64,000 bases of DNA, from positions 1 through 64,000 of the forward strand of contig JAFAVK010000123.1 in assembly GCA_019242475.1 (NCBI GenBank), given 5' to 3'. The notes beneath the pieces were generated by a model. It saw nothing but the letters and a program-made list of their open reading frames with translations. It was not told the DNA's origin and searched no databases. Of the stretch, positions 51,750 through 61,897 are shown one piece after another (position 1 is the first letter of the stretch; each line of letters opens with the position of its first letter). Source of the DNA: Acidobacteriota bacterium (GTDB taxonomy: Bacteria > Acidobacteriota > Blastocatellia > Pyrinomonadales > Pyrinomonadaceae). Position numbers and translations under genes: made by a program.

Positions 51750-52904
51750 CTATTTGGACTGTTCGTTTGGCTGAGTCTTCAGGCGCTTCTGCCACGCGGG
51801 ATAGTCTTTGGTGATGAGCTTGAGCGGCTCCTCGCTGTACCAGCCGTAGCCGTTGCGGCGCTCTGCCTCAATCTCCATGACGCTGTAGCGGACGACGCTG
51901 TCGCGCCCCTCGAAGATGGGGCGGTTGGTGCCGATCTCGTAGAAGCGCGCCCAGAGCGGCGGCGCCTGCGGGTCTTTGACGACCGTGCGCTCGAAGCCGC
52001 CGGGCTGCGACTTGTCCGCCTTCTCCACCCAACGAATGCCGGAGAGCTGCGAGGAGTTGAACCAGGCGACGGCCGACTCGATAGATTCGATAATCCGCGG
52101 GTCGGGACGCTCGACGCCCATGAGGAAGCGCGTGACGGCGACGCTCTCGCGCGAGGCGAGCGAGACCGGCTCGAACTTGCGCGCGGGCGCGGGCGCGAGC
52201 GTGCCCTCGTCGTGCTGGGCGCCCCAGACCGTCAACTTGCCGTTCACCTTCACCTGCGTCTTCAGGATGCACTCGACGCCGCGCCCGACCGCCTTCTCGG
52301 ATTTGACTCTGCGGGCCTCGTCCACGAACGCGTACACGGGTTTGCGCCGCGCCACGTCGCGGAGCAGTTCGAGGACGCCGACCATCGCGTTGTCGTTGTA
52401 AGTGATGTGCGTGTAATAGCCCTTGCGGAGCGGGTAGTACTGCGGCCAGCCGCCGTTCTCGTACTGCGCGGCGAGCAGGTAGTCGAGACCTTTCAGGAAA
52501 GCCTCGCGGTGGCGCCCCTGCTTCTGCGCCGTGTAGACGCGGGCGAGGTATTCGAGCTGCGTGTAGGTCGCGCTGTTGTCGATGGTCGGGGCCTCTTCGT
52601 TGCCGGTCGCGCCCTTGAGCTTGACGAGGTCTGACTTCTGCTTCTCATCGAGCGGCGCGGCCATGTCGATATTCTTGGGCCAGCCGCCCGCGTCGCGCTG
52701 GTAGACGAGGAGGTTGTCCGCGACGCGCAAAGCCTCGGCGCCCGCGTACCATTCGGGTTTTTGCTTGAGGGCGTCGCGCCACTTGAGGGCGGGCGCGGCT
52801 TGCTGCTCGTTCGTCTGTGCCGGCGCGGCGGCGGCCAGCGCGGCCAAAAGGATGATGATAAAGCCGAATCTGGAATGAAGGTTTCGCACTTTGCAGAGAC
52901 TCAA
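51750..52904 (-). CDS. pelA: Secreted PL10 pectate lyase
   Basis: This is a 384-residue protein with a signal peptide (IIILLAALAAAAPAQ). It matches the PL10 (PelA) family: AGGWPKNIDMA, EAPTIDNSATYTQLEYLARVY, QYENGGWPQYYPLRKGYYTHITYNDNAMVGVL, WGAQHDEGTLAPAPARKFEPVSLASRESV and WARFYEIGTNRPIFEGRDSVVRY. PL10 is an alpha/alpha-toroid lyase that splits polygalacturonate by beta-elimination with calcium, making unsaturated oligomers that GH105 then processes. The first 25 residues contain the signal. It follows the TonB receptor gene, with two hairpins between, and precedes GH28 by 2 bases. Confidence 0.9.
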   Translation of the reverse strand: MSLCKVRNLHSRFGFIIILLAALAAAAPAQTNEQQAAPALKWRDALKQKPEWYAGAEALRVADNLLVYQRDAGGWPKNIDMAAPLDEKQKSDLVKLKGATGNEEAPTIDNSATYTQLEYLARVYTAQKQGRHREAFLKGLDYLLAAQYENGGWPQYYPLRKGYYTHITYNDNAMVGVLELLRDVARRKPVYAFVDEARRVKSEKAVGRGVECILKTQVKVNGKLTVWGAQHDEGTLAPAPARKFEPVSLASRESVAVTRFLMGVERPDPRIIESIESAVAWFNSSQLSGIRWVEKADKSQPGGFERTVVKDPQAPPLWARFYEIGTNRPIFEGRDSVVRYSVMEIEAERRNGYGWYSEEPLKLITKDYPAWQKRLKTQPNEQSK

Positions 52905-52927
52905 AAAGGACGGACTTGATTAAGCGT

Positions 52928-53014
52928 GAGCCGCCCCGGGGCTGGGGGCCTGGGGGCGGCTCGCGCGGTTCGAGGCCGTGCGGCCTGACCCTTTTGAAGA
53001 GGCAGGCCGCACGG
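52928..53014 (-). terminator. Two successive hairpins between TonB receptor and PL10 genes
   Basis: GAGCCGCCCC at 52928-52937 pairs with GGGGCGGCTC at 52953-52962. CCGTGCGGCCTG at 52976-52987 pairs with CAGGCCGCACGG at 53003-53014. Neither has a long T tract on the minus strand, so they may only reduce or process the transcript rather than stop it. Confidence 0.5.
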
Positions 53015-53026
53015 TTTCAAAGGCGC

Positions 53027-56000
53027 TTAGAAGGTGAACTTCGCGCCGATCTGGATGTCGCGCGGGTTGTTCCTCTGCGTGCTGTAGAGGCCGAACGCTG
53101 CGTTGGTCGGGTCGGCACTCAGGTCGATGAAGTACGGGTGGTTGAAGGCGTTCAAAGCCTCGCCGCGAATCTGGAGGTTGCGCCCCTCGCCCAGCTTGAA
53201 GTTCTTCGTGAGCGACAGGTTGACGCTCGTGAAGGGCATGTGGCGCAAGTTGTCCAGCGTCGTCGGGACGGTGCGCAGGCTCGAAGAGCTGAGCCTGAGA
53301 ATGGTGGTCGTGTTGAACGCCGACCCGTCGGGGTTGACGAAGACGGGGAGGTCGATGCCGTACTTCCGGCCGTCGCCCGTGCCCTGGCCGGCGCGGCTCT
53401 CCACCGCGTTGATGTCGCCGGCGTAGAAGAACGCCTGCGAGAGCAGGATGGGCTGGCCCGACTGCCACTCGTAAGTGCCGTTGAGCTGCCAGCCGCCGAC
53501 GAAGGCGTCGAGCACCTTCGGCATCTCCCTGCCGAACGCGCGGCCGCGGCCGAGGGGCAGGCCGTAGACGGTCGCCAGCGTGAAGCGGTGCGGGCGGTCG
53601 TCCGTGCCGATGCGATCCTCGAGCGACGTGTCCGAAGGGTTGAGGTAGCTCAGTTTCTCGCGCAGCTTCGAGTAGGTGTAGGTCACGTTGAGGCTGAGGT
53701 CGCGCGAGAAGCGCTTCATGCCCTGGAGCTGGAGCGCGTTGTAGCGGTTCGAGCCGTTGTACTGTTGCACCCAGACGTTGGTGAACTGCGGGAACGCCAG
53801 CGTGGACTGCGCGCGCGAGATGGTGGTGGCCGTGGCGAACGGGCTGCCGTTGGCCGTCAGCGCGCCGAGGTTGCGGAACGGGTTGGTGATCGTCGCCGAC
53901 AGGTTCGAGTTCGCCGCGGCGTCGGCCGCCGTCGCCTCCGCGAGCGTCTGGACGCCGGAGAGGTCTGCGAGGAACTGGCGCGGGACGAAGTTCAGGTTGC
54001 GGTTGACCGCCATGTCGCGGCCCCACGAAGAGACGAAGTTGGCCTCGACGACGAACTGGCCGGGCAGCTCGCGCTGGAAGCCGATGATGAGGCGCGAGAA
54101 CTTCGCGTTCTTGCGGTCAACGGGGACGAGGCCCGCGTCGGAGGCGCCGAGGTCGCCGCCGACGCTGGTCAGCAGGCCGCGGGTCGAGCCGAAGGCCGTC
54201 TGGAGGCCGTTCGGGAACGGGTTGTTGAGCGTGGCGACGAAGTTGCGCCCCTGGTCGTTGGTCGGGATGAACGGGGTCTGCGCGTTGAATCCCGTCTGGA
54301 GGAAGTCGCCCGGCACGATGCGGTACGGCGACATGAAGATGCCGAAGCCGCCGCGCAGCACGGTCTTCTCGTTGAGCTGGTAGGCGGCGCCGAGGCGCGG
54401 CTGCCAGTTGCTCTTGTCGGCGTCCCAGAGCGCGCGGTTGTTGTCGTCGGCGTAGAGCGGGCCGCCGGCCACGCGGAACTGGGAGGGCGCGATCAGGAAG
54501 TTCGACGGGTTGGCGTTGTAGGCCGTCGTGTAGGCCGCCACCGCCGCGTCGTTGATCGGGCTCGCGGTGTTCGGGTCGAAGCCGCGGATGAAGCGGTTGT
54601 AGCGCTCCGTCAGGCCCAGCTCCAGCTCGTAGCGCAGGCCGAGGTTCAGCGTGAGCTTCGGCGTGACGCGCCAGTCGTCCTGGAAGTAGAAGCCGTGGTA
54701 CTGCGACTGCGCCGAGTAGTTGATGCCCGTCGTGTCGATGATGCTCTGCGAGGTCGAGGCGGACGGGATGCCGAGCAGGAACGCCGCCAGGTCGCGGCCG
54801 TAGGCGTTACGGTTGCGGTTGGCGTTCGTCTGGTTGTTGCTGTTGGTCGTCGTGGTCGTGTCGATGCTGGTGTAGGTGCCGTCGAAGAAGTAGCGGCCGC
54901 CCTGGTAGCCGTTCGAGCTGAAGTTCTCGCGCAGCACGCGGTAGTCGTAGCCGTACCGCATCGTGTGGTCGCCGTGAATCTGCGTCAGAGACGGCTGGGC
55001 GGCGAAGGTGTAGAACGGGCGGAGCAGGCCGGCGTTGTAGTCCGAGCGGTTCGAGCCGAGCGTCGAGCGCACGGGGCGCTGCGCGTCGAAGGTGCGGATG
55101 TCGAAGCGCGGCAGGTACTGGTAGCCGTTCATCGAGGCCAGCGCCGCCTGCGAGAAGCCGAGCGACGCCAGGTCGATGGTCTGCGCGGGCTGGCGCTGCT
55201 GCACGAAGCGGCTCAGGCTCGTGCGCACGTCGAGCACCATCGAGTTCGAGAGCGTGGAAGTCCAGTCGAGGCTCGCGCCGTCGTTGGTGCGGTACTCGAA
55301 GCCCTGGGTCAGCGGCGAGGCCGTCCAGTTGTAGCGGTCTTCGGGGTTGAAGCTGTGGTAGTACTTGCCGAAGAGCGAGTTCGTGTCGTTGATCCGGTGG
55401 TCGATGCGCGCGAGCCACGAGCGGTAGTTCGAGTGGCGAATCTGGTTCGAGAAGTAGTTGTTCGTCCCGTCGGAGTTGCCGGCGACGTTCGGCAGCGGGT
55501 AGAGGTTCAGGTACGCGACCGCGACGGGGTTGAGCCGGGCCGTGGGGATGACGTTGCCCGCGAAGGCCGTGCGCGTCACCGTGCAGTTCGAGGGCGTGTG
55601 GCAGGAGGTCGCCGGGTCGTAAATCCTGATGGGCAGCGTCTGGTTGAGCAGCGCCGAGAAGTCGCCGTTGCGGAACGCGGCGGTCGGCACGGTGAAGAGC
55701 TGCGGCTCCGCCTGGTTGTCCTTCAGGCGCTCGTAGGCGGCGAAGAAGAAGGTGCGGTCACGGCCGTTGTAGACGCCGGGCAGCCGAACCGGCCCGCCGA
55801 GCGTGCCGCCGAAGCGGTGGTACGTGCGCTCGGGGCGATCCTGGCCGGCGCGGTTGGAGAAGAAGTTGTTGGCCGTGCGGTTGCGGTCGCGGTTGAAGTA
55901 GTAGGCCGAGCCGTGCAGGTCGTTCGTCCCCGACTTGATGGCGGTGTTGACGGTCGCGCCGGCCGTGTAGCCCTGCGTCGCGTCGAACGAGTTGGTCTGT

Positions 56001-56674
56001 ACCTTGAACTCCTGCGTCGCTTCGGAGGGCGGCGAGAAGCCGACGCCGCCGTCGATGGCGAAGTTGGGCGCGCCGTCGAGCGTGACCTGGTTCGGGCCGG
56101 TCGCGCCGTTGGCGCGGAAGGCCGCGAGGTTGCCGTTCGAGGTCGGGCTGTAGCCGACGCTCGGGTTGCCGGTGTAGCTGATGCCCGGGGCGAGCGTCGC
56201 GAGCTGGTAGGGGCTGCCGTCGATGAGCGGCAGCTCGGCGATCTGACGGGTGGTGACGGTCGTGCCCGTCGAGACCGAGCCGGTCTCGAGCACCGGCGCG
56301 GAGGCGATGGTCGTCACCGTCTCGCCCACGCCCGTCACGGAGACCGGCACGTCGAGCGTGATCTTCTCGGAGACGCGGATTTCGATGTTCTCGCGCGTCG
56401 TGTTCGAGAAGCCCTGCGCCGTCACGGTCAGCGTGTAGCGGCCCGGGTTGAGGAGCGGGAAGCTGTAGGCGCCCTCCTCGTTCGTGGTGACCGTGTTGGC
56501 GACGTTCGTCTCGACGTTCCTGATCTCGACGGTCGCGCCCGGCAGGGCCGCCCCGTTCGGGTCGGTCACGGTGCCTGTGAGCGACCCGCGCGACTCCTGC
56601 GCGCCCGCCATGACAAAGGCCATGAGGAGCAGCAGGACGGCGGCGCAGCCGCGGCGGAATGCGTACTTGCTCAT
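53027..56674 (-). CDS. Oar-like TonB-dependent receptor with carboxypeptidase-regulatory domain
   Basis: This is 1215 residues from the ATG at 56674, preceded by AGGAAGAGG; a longer frame begins at 56728. A signal peptide (about 1-26, AAVLLLLMAFVMAGAQ) precedes a CarboxypepD_reg-like domain (about 27-110, GSLTGTVTDPNGAALPGATVEIRN). The plug region (VPVSVTGVGETVTTI onward) and a long beta-barrel follow, and the protein ends in Phe (DIQIGAKFTF), as expected for an outer membrane protein. Oar-like receptors are common in Acidobacteriota and probably import large ligands using TonB energy; here pectic oligosaccharides fit. No SusD-like partner was found. It heads the long minus-strand run, with two operator-like sites 270 and 420 bases upstream. 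Confidence 0.92.
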   Translation of the reverse strand: MSKYAFRRGCAAVLLLLMAFVMAGAQESRGSLTGTVTDPNGAALPGATVEIRNVETNVANTVTTNEEGAYSFPLLNPGRYTLTVTAQGFSNTTRENIEIRVSEKITLDVPVSVTGVGETVTTIASAPVLETGSVSTGTTVTTRQIAELPLIDGSPYQLATLAPGISYTGNPSVGYSPTSNGNLAAFRANGATGPNQVTLDGAPNFAIDGGVGFSPPSEATQEFKVQTNSFDATQGYTAGATVNTAIKSGTNDLHGSAYYFNRDRNRTANNFFSNRAGQDRPERTYHRFGGTLGGPVRLPGVYNGRDRTFFFAAYERLKDNQAEPQLFTVPTAAFRNGDFSALLNQTLPIRIYDPATSCHTPSNCTVTRTAFAGNVIPTARLNPVAVAYLNLYPLPNVAGNSDGTNNYFSNQIRHSNYRSWLARIDHRINDTNSLFGKYYHSFNPEDRYNWTASPLTQGFEYRTNDGASLDWTSTLSNSMVLDVRTSLSRFVQQRQPAQTIDLASLGFSQAALASMNGYQYLPRFDIRTFDAQRPVRSTLGSNRSDYNAGLLRPFYTFAAQPSLTQIHGDHTMRYGYDYRVLRENFSSNGYQGGRYFFDGTYTSIDTTTTTNSNNQTNANRNRNAYGRDLAAFLLGIPSASTSQSIIDTTGINYSAQSQYHGFYFQDDWRVTPKLTLNLGLRYELELGLTERYNRFIRGFDPNTASPINDAAVAAYTTAYNANPSNFLIAPSQFRVAGGPLYADDNNRALWDADKSNWQPRLGAAYQLNEKTVLRGGFGIFMSPYRIVPGDFLQTGFNAQTPFIPTNDQGRNFVATLNNPFPNGLQTAFGSTRGLLTSVGGDLGASDAGLVPVDRKNAKFSRLIIGFQRELPGQFVVEANFVSSWGRDMAVNRNLNFVPRQFLADLSGVQTLAEATAADAAANSNLSATITNPFRNLGALTANGSPFATATTISRAQSTLAFPQFTNVWVQQYNGSNRYNALQLQGMKRFSRDLSLNVTYTYSKLREKLSYLNPSDTSLEDRIGTDDRPHRFTLATVYGLPLGRGRAFGREMPKVLDAFVGGWQLNGTYEWQSGQPILLSQAFFYAGDINAVESRAGQGTGDGRKYGIDLPVFVNPDGSAFNTTTILRLSSSSLRTVPTTLDNLRHMPFTSVNLSLTKNFKLGEGRNLQIRGEALNAFNHPYFIDLSADPTNAAFGLYSTQRNNPRDIQIGAKFTF

Positions 56675-56945
56675 TACTTTTTTCCTCTTCCTGATTACTG
56701 GCATTTGAACGCCGACGCGTTCACACAAAGGGTCTGATCTGTGCCGCCCGCCGGTGAGTTTTTTTCCGGCCCGCGGCCCTCATTCGGTAGTCCGTTCTGA
56801 CGGGGCGACTCTCTTCCATCACGCCCGCGGTCGCGTGAGACCGCGACTCCAAAAGGTCTCGAAAATGCACTTAGGCAAAGCTTATTTGAAGAAGCTTTCA
56901 ACGGGGACTTTCGTGCTCCGGCAGAGTGTTGGTGAAAGTCTTGCT

Positions 56946-56962
56946 GGTTTTACCAATTAACC
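56946..56962 (+). promoter_or_regulatory. Putative GntR operator d
   Basis: GGTTTTACCAATTAACC matches the consensus. It lies about 270 bases upstream of the TonB receptor start. Confidence 0.6.
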
Positions 56963-57097
56963 AACTACGTGAAATCTGGTGTAGCTGGGGAGTTATCACC
57001 GAAAACCGTGTCCGAGTCGAAAGCGTGATGGATTTTCTATTAAACCGGAATTTTTGTCAAGCTGTTTTAAGACCAATCCGAAGGCAATTCAATCAAG

Positions 57098-57114
57098 GGT
57101 CTTACCAATTAACG
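57098..57114 (+). promoter_or_regulatory. Putative GntR operator e
   Basis: GGTCTTACCAATTAACG is a near-perfect consensus match. It is about 420 bases upstream of the TonB receptor start and about 230 before leuA. The pair with site d, 152 bases apart, could allow looping. Confidence 0.55.
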
Positions 57115-57344
57115 AAGACGCTCGGGGGCTTTTGAAATGTTTAAGCCGCCCTTTGATGCGCCGCCGGCGGCCCGGGTTCTGCTCTGGGTAGGGGAAAAGT
57201 GAGGAAAAAGTTATAGGAAACGCGGGTCGGAGTCAATCCTTATAAGATTGCCATTGGAATTATTTATCAAGACATAAAAATTATAACTTTGAGTTTTAGC
57301 AGGCTCATCTTTAGTATGCCTATTTGGTTCCGAGGCGATTACTG

Positions 57345-58571
<1,227 letters not shown>

Positions 58572-58660
58572 CCAATTTTTGAAAGCATCGGCCATCTGCT
58601 GCCGTCCTTGCTTTATTCGGGCCGGAGCCGGTGGTCGTTTTTTCTTGGGAAGTGATTGAG

Positions 58661-59770
58661 ATGAAACTGAAGATCACCGTCCTGCCCGGCGACGGCATCG
58701 GCCCCGAGGTGACGCAGGAGGCGCTGCGCGTGCTCTGCTCGGTCGCGGAGGTCTACGGCCACGAGTTCTCTTTCGAAGAGCATTTAATCGGCGGCGCGGC
58801 CATCGAGCAGACGGGGAGCCCGTTTCCGCCCGCGACCCTCGACTCGTGTCTGGCGTCCGACGCGGTGCTGCTCGGCGCGGTGGGCGCGCCGCAGTTCGAC
58901 GGGCTGGCCGGCGACCAGCGCCCCGAGGCGGGGCTGCTCGCGCTCCGCAGCTCTTGCGGCGCTTTCGCCAACCTGCGCCCCGTCGTCTGCTACGACGCGA
59001 CGGCCGACTCCTCGCCGCTCAAGGCGGAGGTCGTCAACGGCGCCGACGTGCTCATCGTCCGCGAGCTGCTGGGCGGCCTCTACTTCGGCGCGCCGCGCGG
59101 GATTAACGACGAGGGGGCGACGCGCGAAGGCTTCAACACGATGCGCTACGACGAGCAGGAGGTCGAGCGCGTGGCGCGCGTCGCCTTCGAGGCGGCGTGC
59201 GCGCGGGGCCGCAAGGTCACGTCCGTGGACAAGGCGAACGTCCTCGAAACCTCCCGCCTCTGGCGCGAGGTGGTCAACCGCGTCGCGCGCGAGTACCCGC
59301 AGGTGACCCTGGAGCACATGTACGTTGACGCCTGCGCGATGCACCTGATGCTCAACCCGCGCCGCTTCGACGTGATCCTGACCGAGAACCTCTTCGGCGA
59401 CATCCTCTCCGACGAGGCGGCCGTCCTCGCCGGTTCGCTCGGCATGCTCGCCTCGGCCAGCGTCGGCGGCGGGACGGACGTGTACGAGCCGGTGCACGGC
59501 TCTGCGCCCGACATCGCCGGGCAGGGTCTCGCCAACCCGCTCGGCGCCATCGCCTCGGCCGCGCTCCTGCTCCGCCACACCGCCGGGCTCGAACAGGAGG
59601 CGCAGGACGTGGAAGATTCCATCCGCGCCGTGCTCGAACGCGGCTACCGGACGGCCGATATACAGGGCCAGACCGGAAAGTATATAGTCGGCACGGAGGA
59701 GATGGGCACGCTCGTCTCCGAGGCGCTCGCCGAACTCGCCGACATGCGCCACGCCTACCACGCGGTTTGA
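58661..59770 (+). CDS. leuB: 3-isopropylmalate dehydrogenase
   Basis: This is 369 residues; the ATG at 58661 starts the conserved KLKITVLPGDGIGPEVT core, while a longer frame at 58631 adds an unlikely leader. Signatures are LGAVGAPQFDG, RELLGGLYFGAPRG, DKANVLETSRLWREV and the NAD-binding FGDILSDEAAVLAGSLGML with DVYEPVHGSAPDIAG. It oxidises and decarboxylates 3-isopropylmalate to 2-ketoisocaproate with NAD and Mg or Mn. The length is normal. It lies 89 bases after leuA and is followed after one base by leuC. Confidence 0.96.
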   Translation: MKLKITVLPGDGIGPEVTQEALRVLCSVAEVYGHEFSFEEHLIGGAAIEQTGSPFPPATLDSCLASDAVLLGAVGAPQFDGLAGDQRPEAGLLALRSSCGAFANLRPVVCYDATADSSPLKAEVVNGADVLIVRELLGGLYFGAPRGINDEGATREGFNTMRYDEQEVERVARVAFEAACARGRKVTSVDKANVLETSRLWREVVNRVAREYPQVTLEHMYVDACAMHLMLNPRRFDVILTENLFGDILSDEAAVLAGSLGMLASASVGGGTDVYEPVHGSAPDIAGQGLANPLGAIASAALLLRHTAGLEQEAQDVEDSIRAVLERGYRTADIQGQTGKYIVGTEEMGTLVSEALAELADMRHAYHAV

Positions 59771-59771
59771 T

Positions 59772-61178
59772 ATGCCACGCACACTCTTCGAAAAGATTTG
59801 GGACGCGCACGTCGTGCGCGAGGCGGCGGGCGAGCCCGCGCTGCTCTACATCGACCTGCACCTCGTCCACGAGGTCACTTCGCCGCAGGCTTTCGACGGG
59901 CTGCGCGCGGCCGGCCGCGCGTTGCGCAGGCCCGACCTGACCGTCTCCACCATCGACCACAACGTCCCGACGACAGACCGCGGCCTCCCCATCGCCGACC
60001 CCATCGCCGCGCAGCAGATCGAAACGCTCCGGCGCAACTGCGCCGAGTTCGGCGTCCAACTCTTCGACATCGACTCGCCCGAGCAGGGCATCGTCCACGT
60101 CATCGGGCCTGAGCTGGGCCTGACGCGGCCGGGCATGACCATCGTCTGCGGCGACAGCCACACCAGCACGCACGGCGCCTTCGGCGCGCTCGCCTTCGGC
60201 ATCGGCACGAGCGAGGTCGAGCACGTCCTCGCCACGCAGTGTCTGCCACAGTCGAAGCCGCGGACGATGCACATCAGGACTTCGGGCGCGCTGGCCGAAG
60301 GGGTCACGGCGAAAGATTTGGCGCTCGGCGTCATCGGACAGATCGGGACGGACGGCGCGACCGGCTACGTCATCGAGTACGCCGGTTCGGCCGTCCGCTC
60401 GCTCTCGATGGAAGGGCGGATGACGCTCTGCAACATGTCCATCGAGGCGGGCGCGCGCGCCGGCATGGTCGCGCCCGACGAGGTGACTTACGCCTACCTC
60501 GAAGGCCGTCGCTTCGCGCCGCGCGGCGCGGCCTGGCGCGAGGCGCTCGAATACTGGCAGAGCCTCCCCGGCGATGCGGGCGCGGAGTACAACACCGTCG
60601 TCGAGTTCAACGCCGCCGCGCTCGCCCCCTTCGTCACGTGGGGGACGAGCCCGGGGCAGGTCGTGCCCGTCACGGGGCGCGTGCCCGACCCGACCGAGGC
60701 GCGTTCCGAGAGCGAGCGCCGCTCGACGGCGCGCGCGCTCGAATACATGGGGCTCGCGCCCGGCACGCGCATGGAGGACGTGTCCGTTGACCGCGTCTTT
60801 ATCGGCTCGTGCACCAACGCGCGGCTCGAAGACCTGCGCGCCGCGGCGAGCGTCGTGCGCGGCCACAGGGTCAACCGGGCCGTGCGCGCGATGGTCGTCC
60901 CCGGCTCGGGCGCCGTCAAGCGCGCGGCCGAGGCCGAAGGGCTCGACGAGATTTTCCGCACGGCCGGGTTCGAGTGGCGCGAGGCCGGCTGTTCGATGTG
61001 CCTCGGCATGAACCCGGACACGCTGGCGCCGGGCGAGCGCTGCGCCTCGACGAGCAACCGCAACTTCGAAGGACGCCAGGGCAAGGGCGGACGCACGCAC
61101 CTCGTGAGCCCCTCGATGGCCGCCGCCGCCGCCGTCGCCGGACACTTCACCGACGTGCGCGGCTGGGACTTTAAATAG
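59772..61178 (+). CDS. leuC: 3-isopropylmalate dehydratase large subunit
   Basis: This is 468 residues, the normal length. It opens MPRTLFEKIWDAHVV and contains YIDLHLVHEVTSPQAFDGL, DHNVPT and the aconitase-like 4Fe-4S ligands: a Cys in FIGSCTNARLEDL and the paired Cys in GCSMCLGMN. GSGAVKRAAEAEGLDEIF and NRNFEGRQGKGGRTHLVSP complete the family pattern. With LeuD it isomerises 2- to 3-isopropylmalate. The ATG lies one base after the leuB stop, and leuD starts 13 bases after its own stop. Confidence 0.97.
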   Translation: MPRTLFEKIWDAHVVREAAGEPALLYIDLHLVHEVTSPQAFDGLRAAGRALRRPDLTVSTIDHNVPTTDRGLPIADPIAAQQIETLRRNCAEFGVQLFDIDSPEQGIVHVIGPELGLTRPGMTIVCGDSHTSTHGAFGALAFGIGTSEVEHVLATQCLPQSKPRTMHIRTSGALAEGVTAKDLALGVIGQIGTDGATGYVIEYAGSAVRSLSMEGRMTLCNMSIEAGARAGMVAPDEVTYAYLEGRRFAPRGAAWREALEYWQSLPGDAGAEYNTVVEFNAAALAPFVTWGTSPGQVVPVTGRVPDPTEARSESERRSTARALEYMGLAPGTRMEDVSVDRVFIGSCTNARLEDLRAAASVVRGHRVNRAVRAMVVPGSGAVKRAAEAEGLDEIFRTAGFEWREAGCSMCLGMNPDTLAPGERCASTSNRNFEGRQGKGGRTHLVSPSMAAAAAVAGHFTDVRGWDFK

Positions 61179-61191
61179 TAGTCAAAAGATT

Positions 61192-61809
61192 ATGCTTCCC
61201 TTTCACGTACACACCGGCGTCGCCGCGCCGCTCGACCACCCGAACGTAGACACCGACCAGATCATCCCGAAGCAGTTCCTCAAGCGCGTCGAGCGGACGG
61301 GCTTCGGGCAGTTCCTCTTCTACGACTGGCGCTTCGCGGCCGACGGCTCGCCCGACCCCGCCTTCGTGCTGAACGAGCCGCGGTACGCGGGCGCCTCGGT
61401 GCTCCTCGCCGGTCGCAACTTCGGCTGCGGCTCCTCGCGCGAGCACGCGCCCTGGGCGCTGCTCGACTACGGCTTCCGCGCCATCGTTGCCCCCTCCTTC
61501 GCCGACATCTTCCAGAACAACTGCACGAAGAACGGCGTGCTCCCCGTCACGCTCAAGGACGAGGAGGTCGCGGAGCTCGTGCGGCGCGCGCGCGAGGTCG
61601 TAGGCTACAAGTTGACCGTTGACCTCGAACGGCGCGAGGTGCGCGACGGGCAGGGCTTCACCGCCGCCTTCGAGATCGACGAGTTCCGCCGACAGTGCCT
61701 GCTCGAAGGGCTCGACGACGTGGGGCTCACGCTCCGTCACGAGTCGCTGATAGGACAGTTCGAGGGGCGGCGCCCCGGCTGGATGGGAGTCGCGGCGCCC
61801 GCCGTCTAA
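61192..61809 (+). CDS. leuD: 3-isopropylmalate dehydratase small subunit
   Basis: This is 205 residues, the usual length of the bacterial form. LDHPNVDTDQIIPKQFLKRVERTGFGQFLFYDWRF is the N-terminal hallmark and GRNFGCGSSREHAPWALLDYGFRAIVAPSFADIFQNNC the swivel-domain core. It pairs with LeuC to form the active isomerase. It completes the leuABCD order, which is compact and all on the plus strand. No attenuator or leader peptide with leucine codons was noticed before leuA. Confidence 0.97.
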   Translation: MLPFHVHTGVAAPLDHPNVDTDQIIPKQFLKRVERTGFGQFLFYDWRFAADGSPDPAFVLNEPRYAGASVLLAGRNFGCGSSREHAPWALLDYGFRAIVAPSFADIFQNNCTKNGVLPVTLKDEEVAELVRRAREVVGYKLTVDLERREVRDGQGFTAAFEIDEFRRQCLLEGLDDVGLTLRHESLIGQFEGRRPGWMGVAAPAV

Positions 61810-61861
61810 AGACGGATTAAGTCGGTGAGGGGGAGGCGTTCAGTCGCCGGCCCCTTCGTGT

Positions 61862-61897
61862 TTGACAATAGTCGTTATAACGATTATCATGGCAACA
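61862..61897 (+). promoter_or_regulatory. Consensus promoter with a palindromic operator, probably giving a leaderless mRNA
   Basis: TTGACA at 61862-61867 and TATCAT at 61885-61890 are exactly 17 bases apart. The spacer contains the perfect palindrome TCGTTATAACGA (61872-61883). The next ATG is at 61897, about 7 bases after the -10 box, where transcription should start, and there is no Shine-Dalgarno sequence. Confidence 0.7.

Larger units (their letters stand above)
56675..57344. other. Divergent intergenic region between the TonB receptor and leuA
   Basis: This 670-base gap is AT-rich from about 56870 on. It carries two operator-like sites (56946-56962, 57098-57114) in the half nearer leuA. 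No gene or RNA structure is recognised; short frames here lack ribosome binding sites. Confidence 0.55.

Noticed and set aside
52916..56737. A 1273-codon open frame opposite the TonB receptor
   Set aside because: Same antisense artefact; no signal, motif or ribosome binding site.
56675..57344. A riboswitch or T-box before leuA
   Set aside because: No specifier-like loop, T-box sequence or leucine-rich leader peptide was found; only the operator-like sites stand out.
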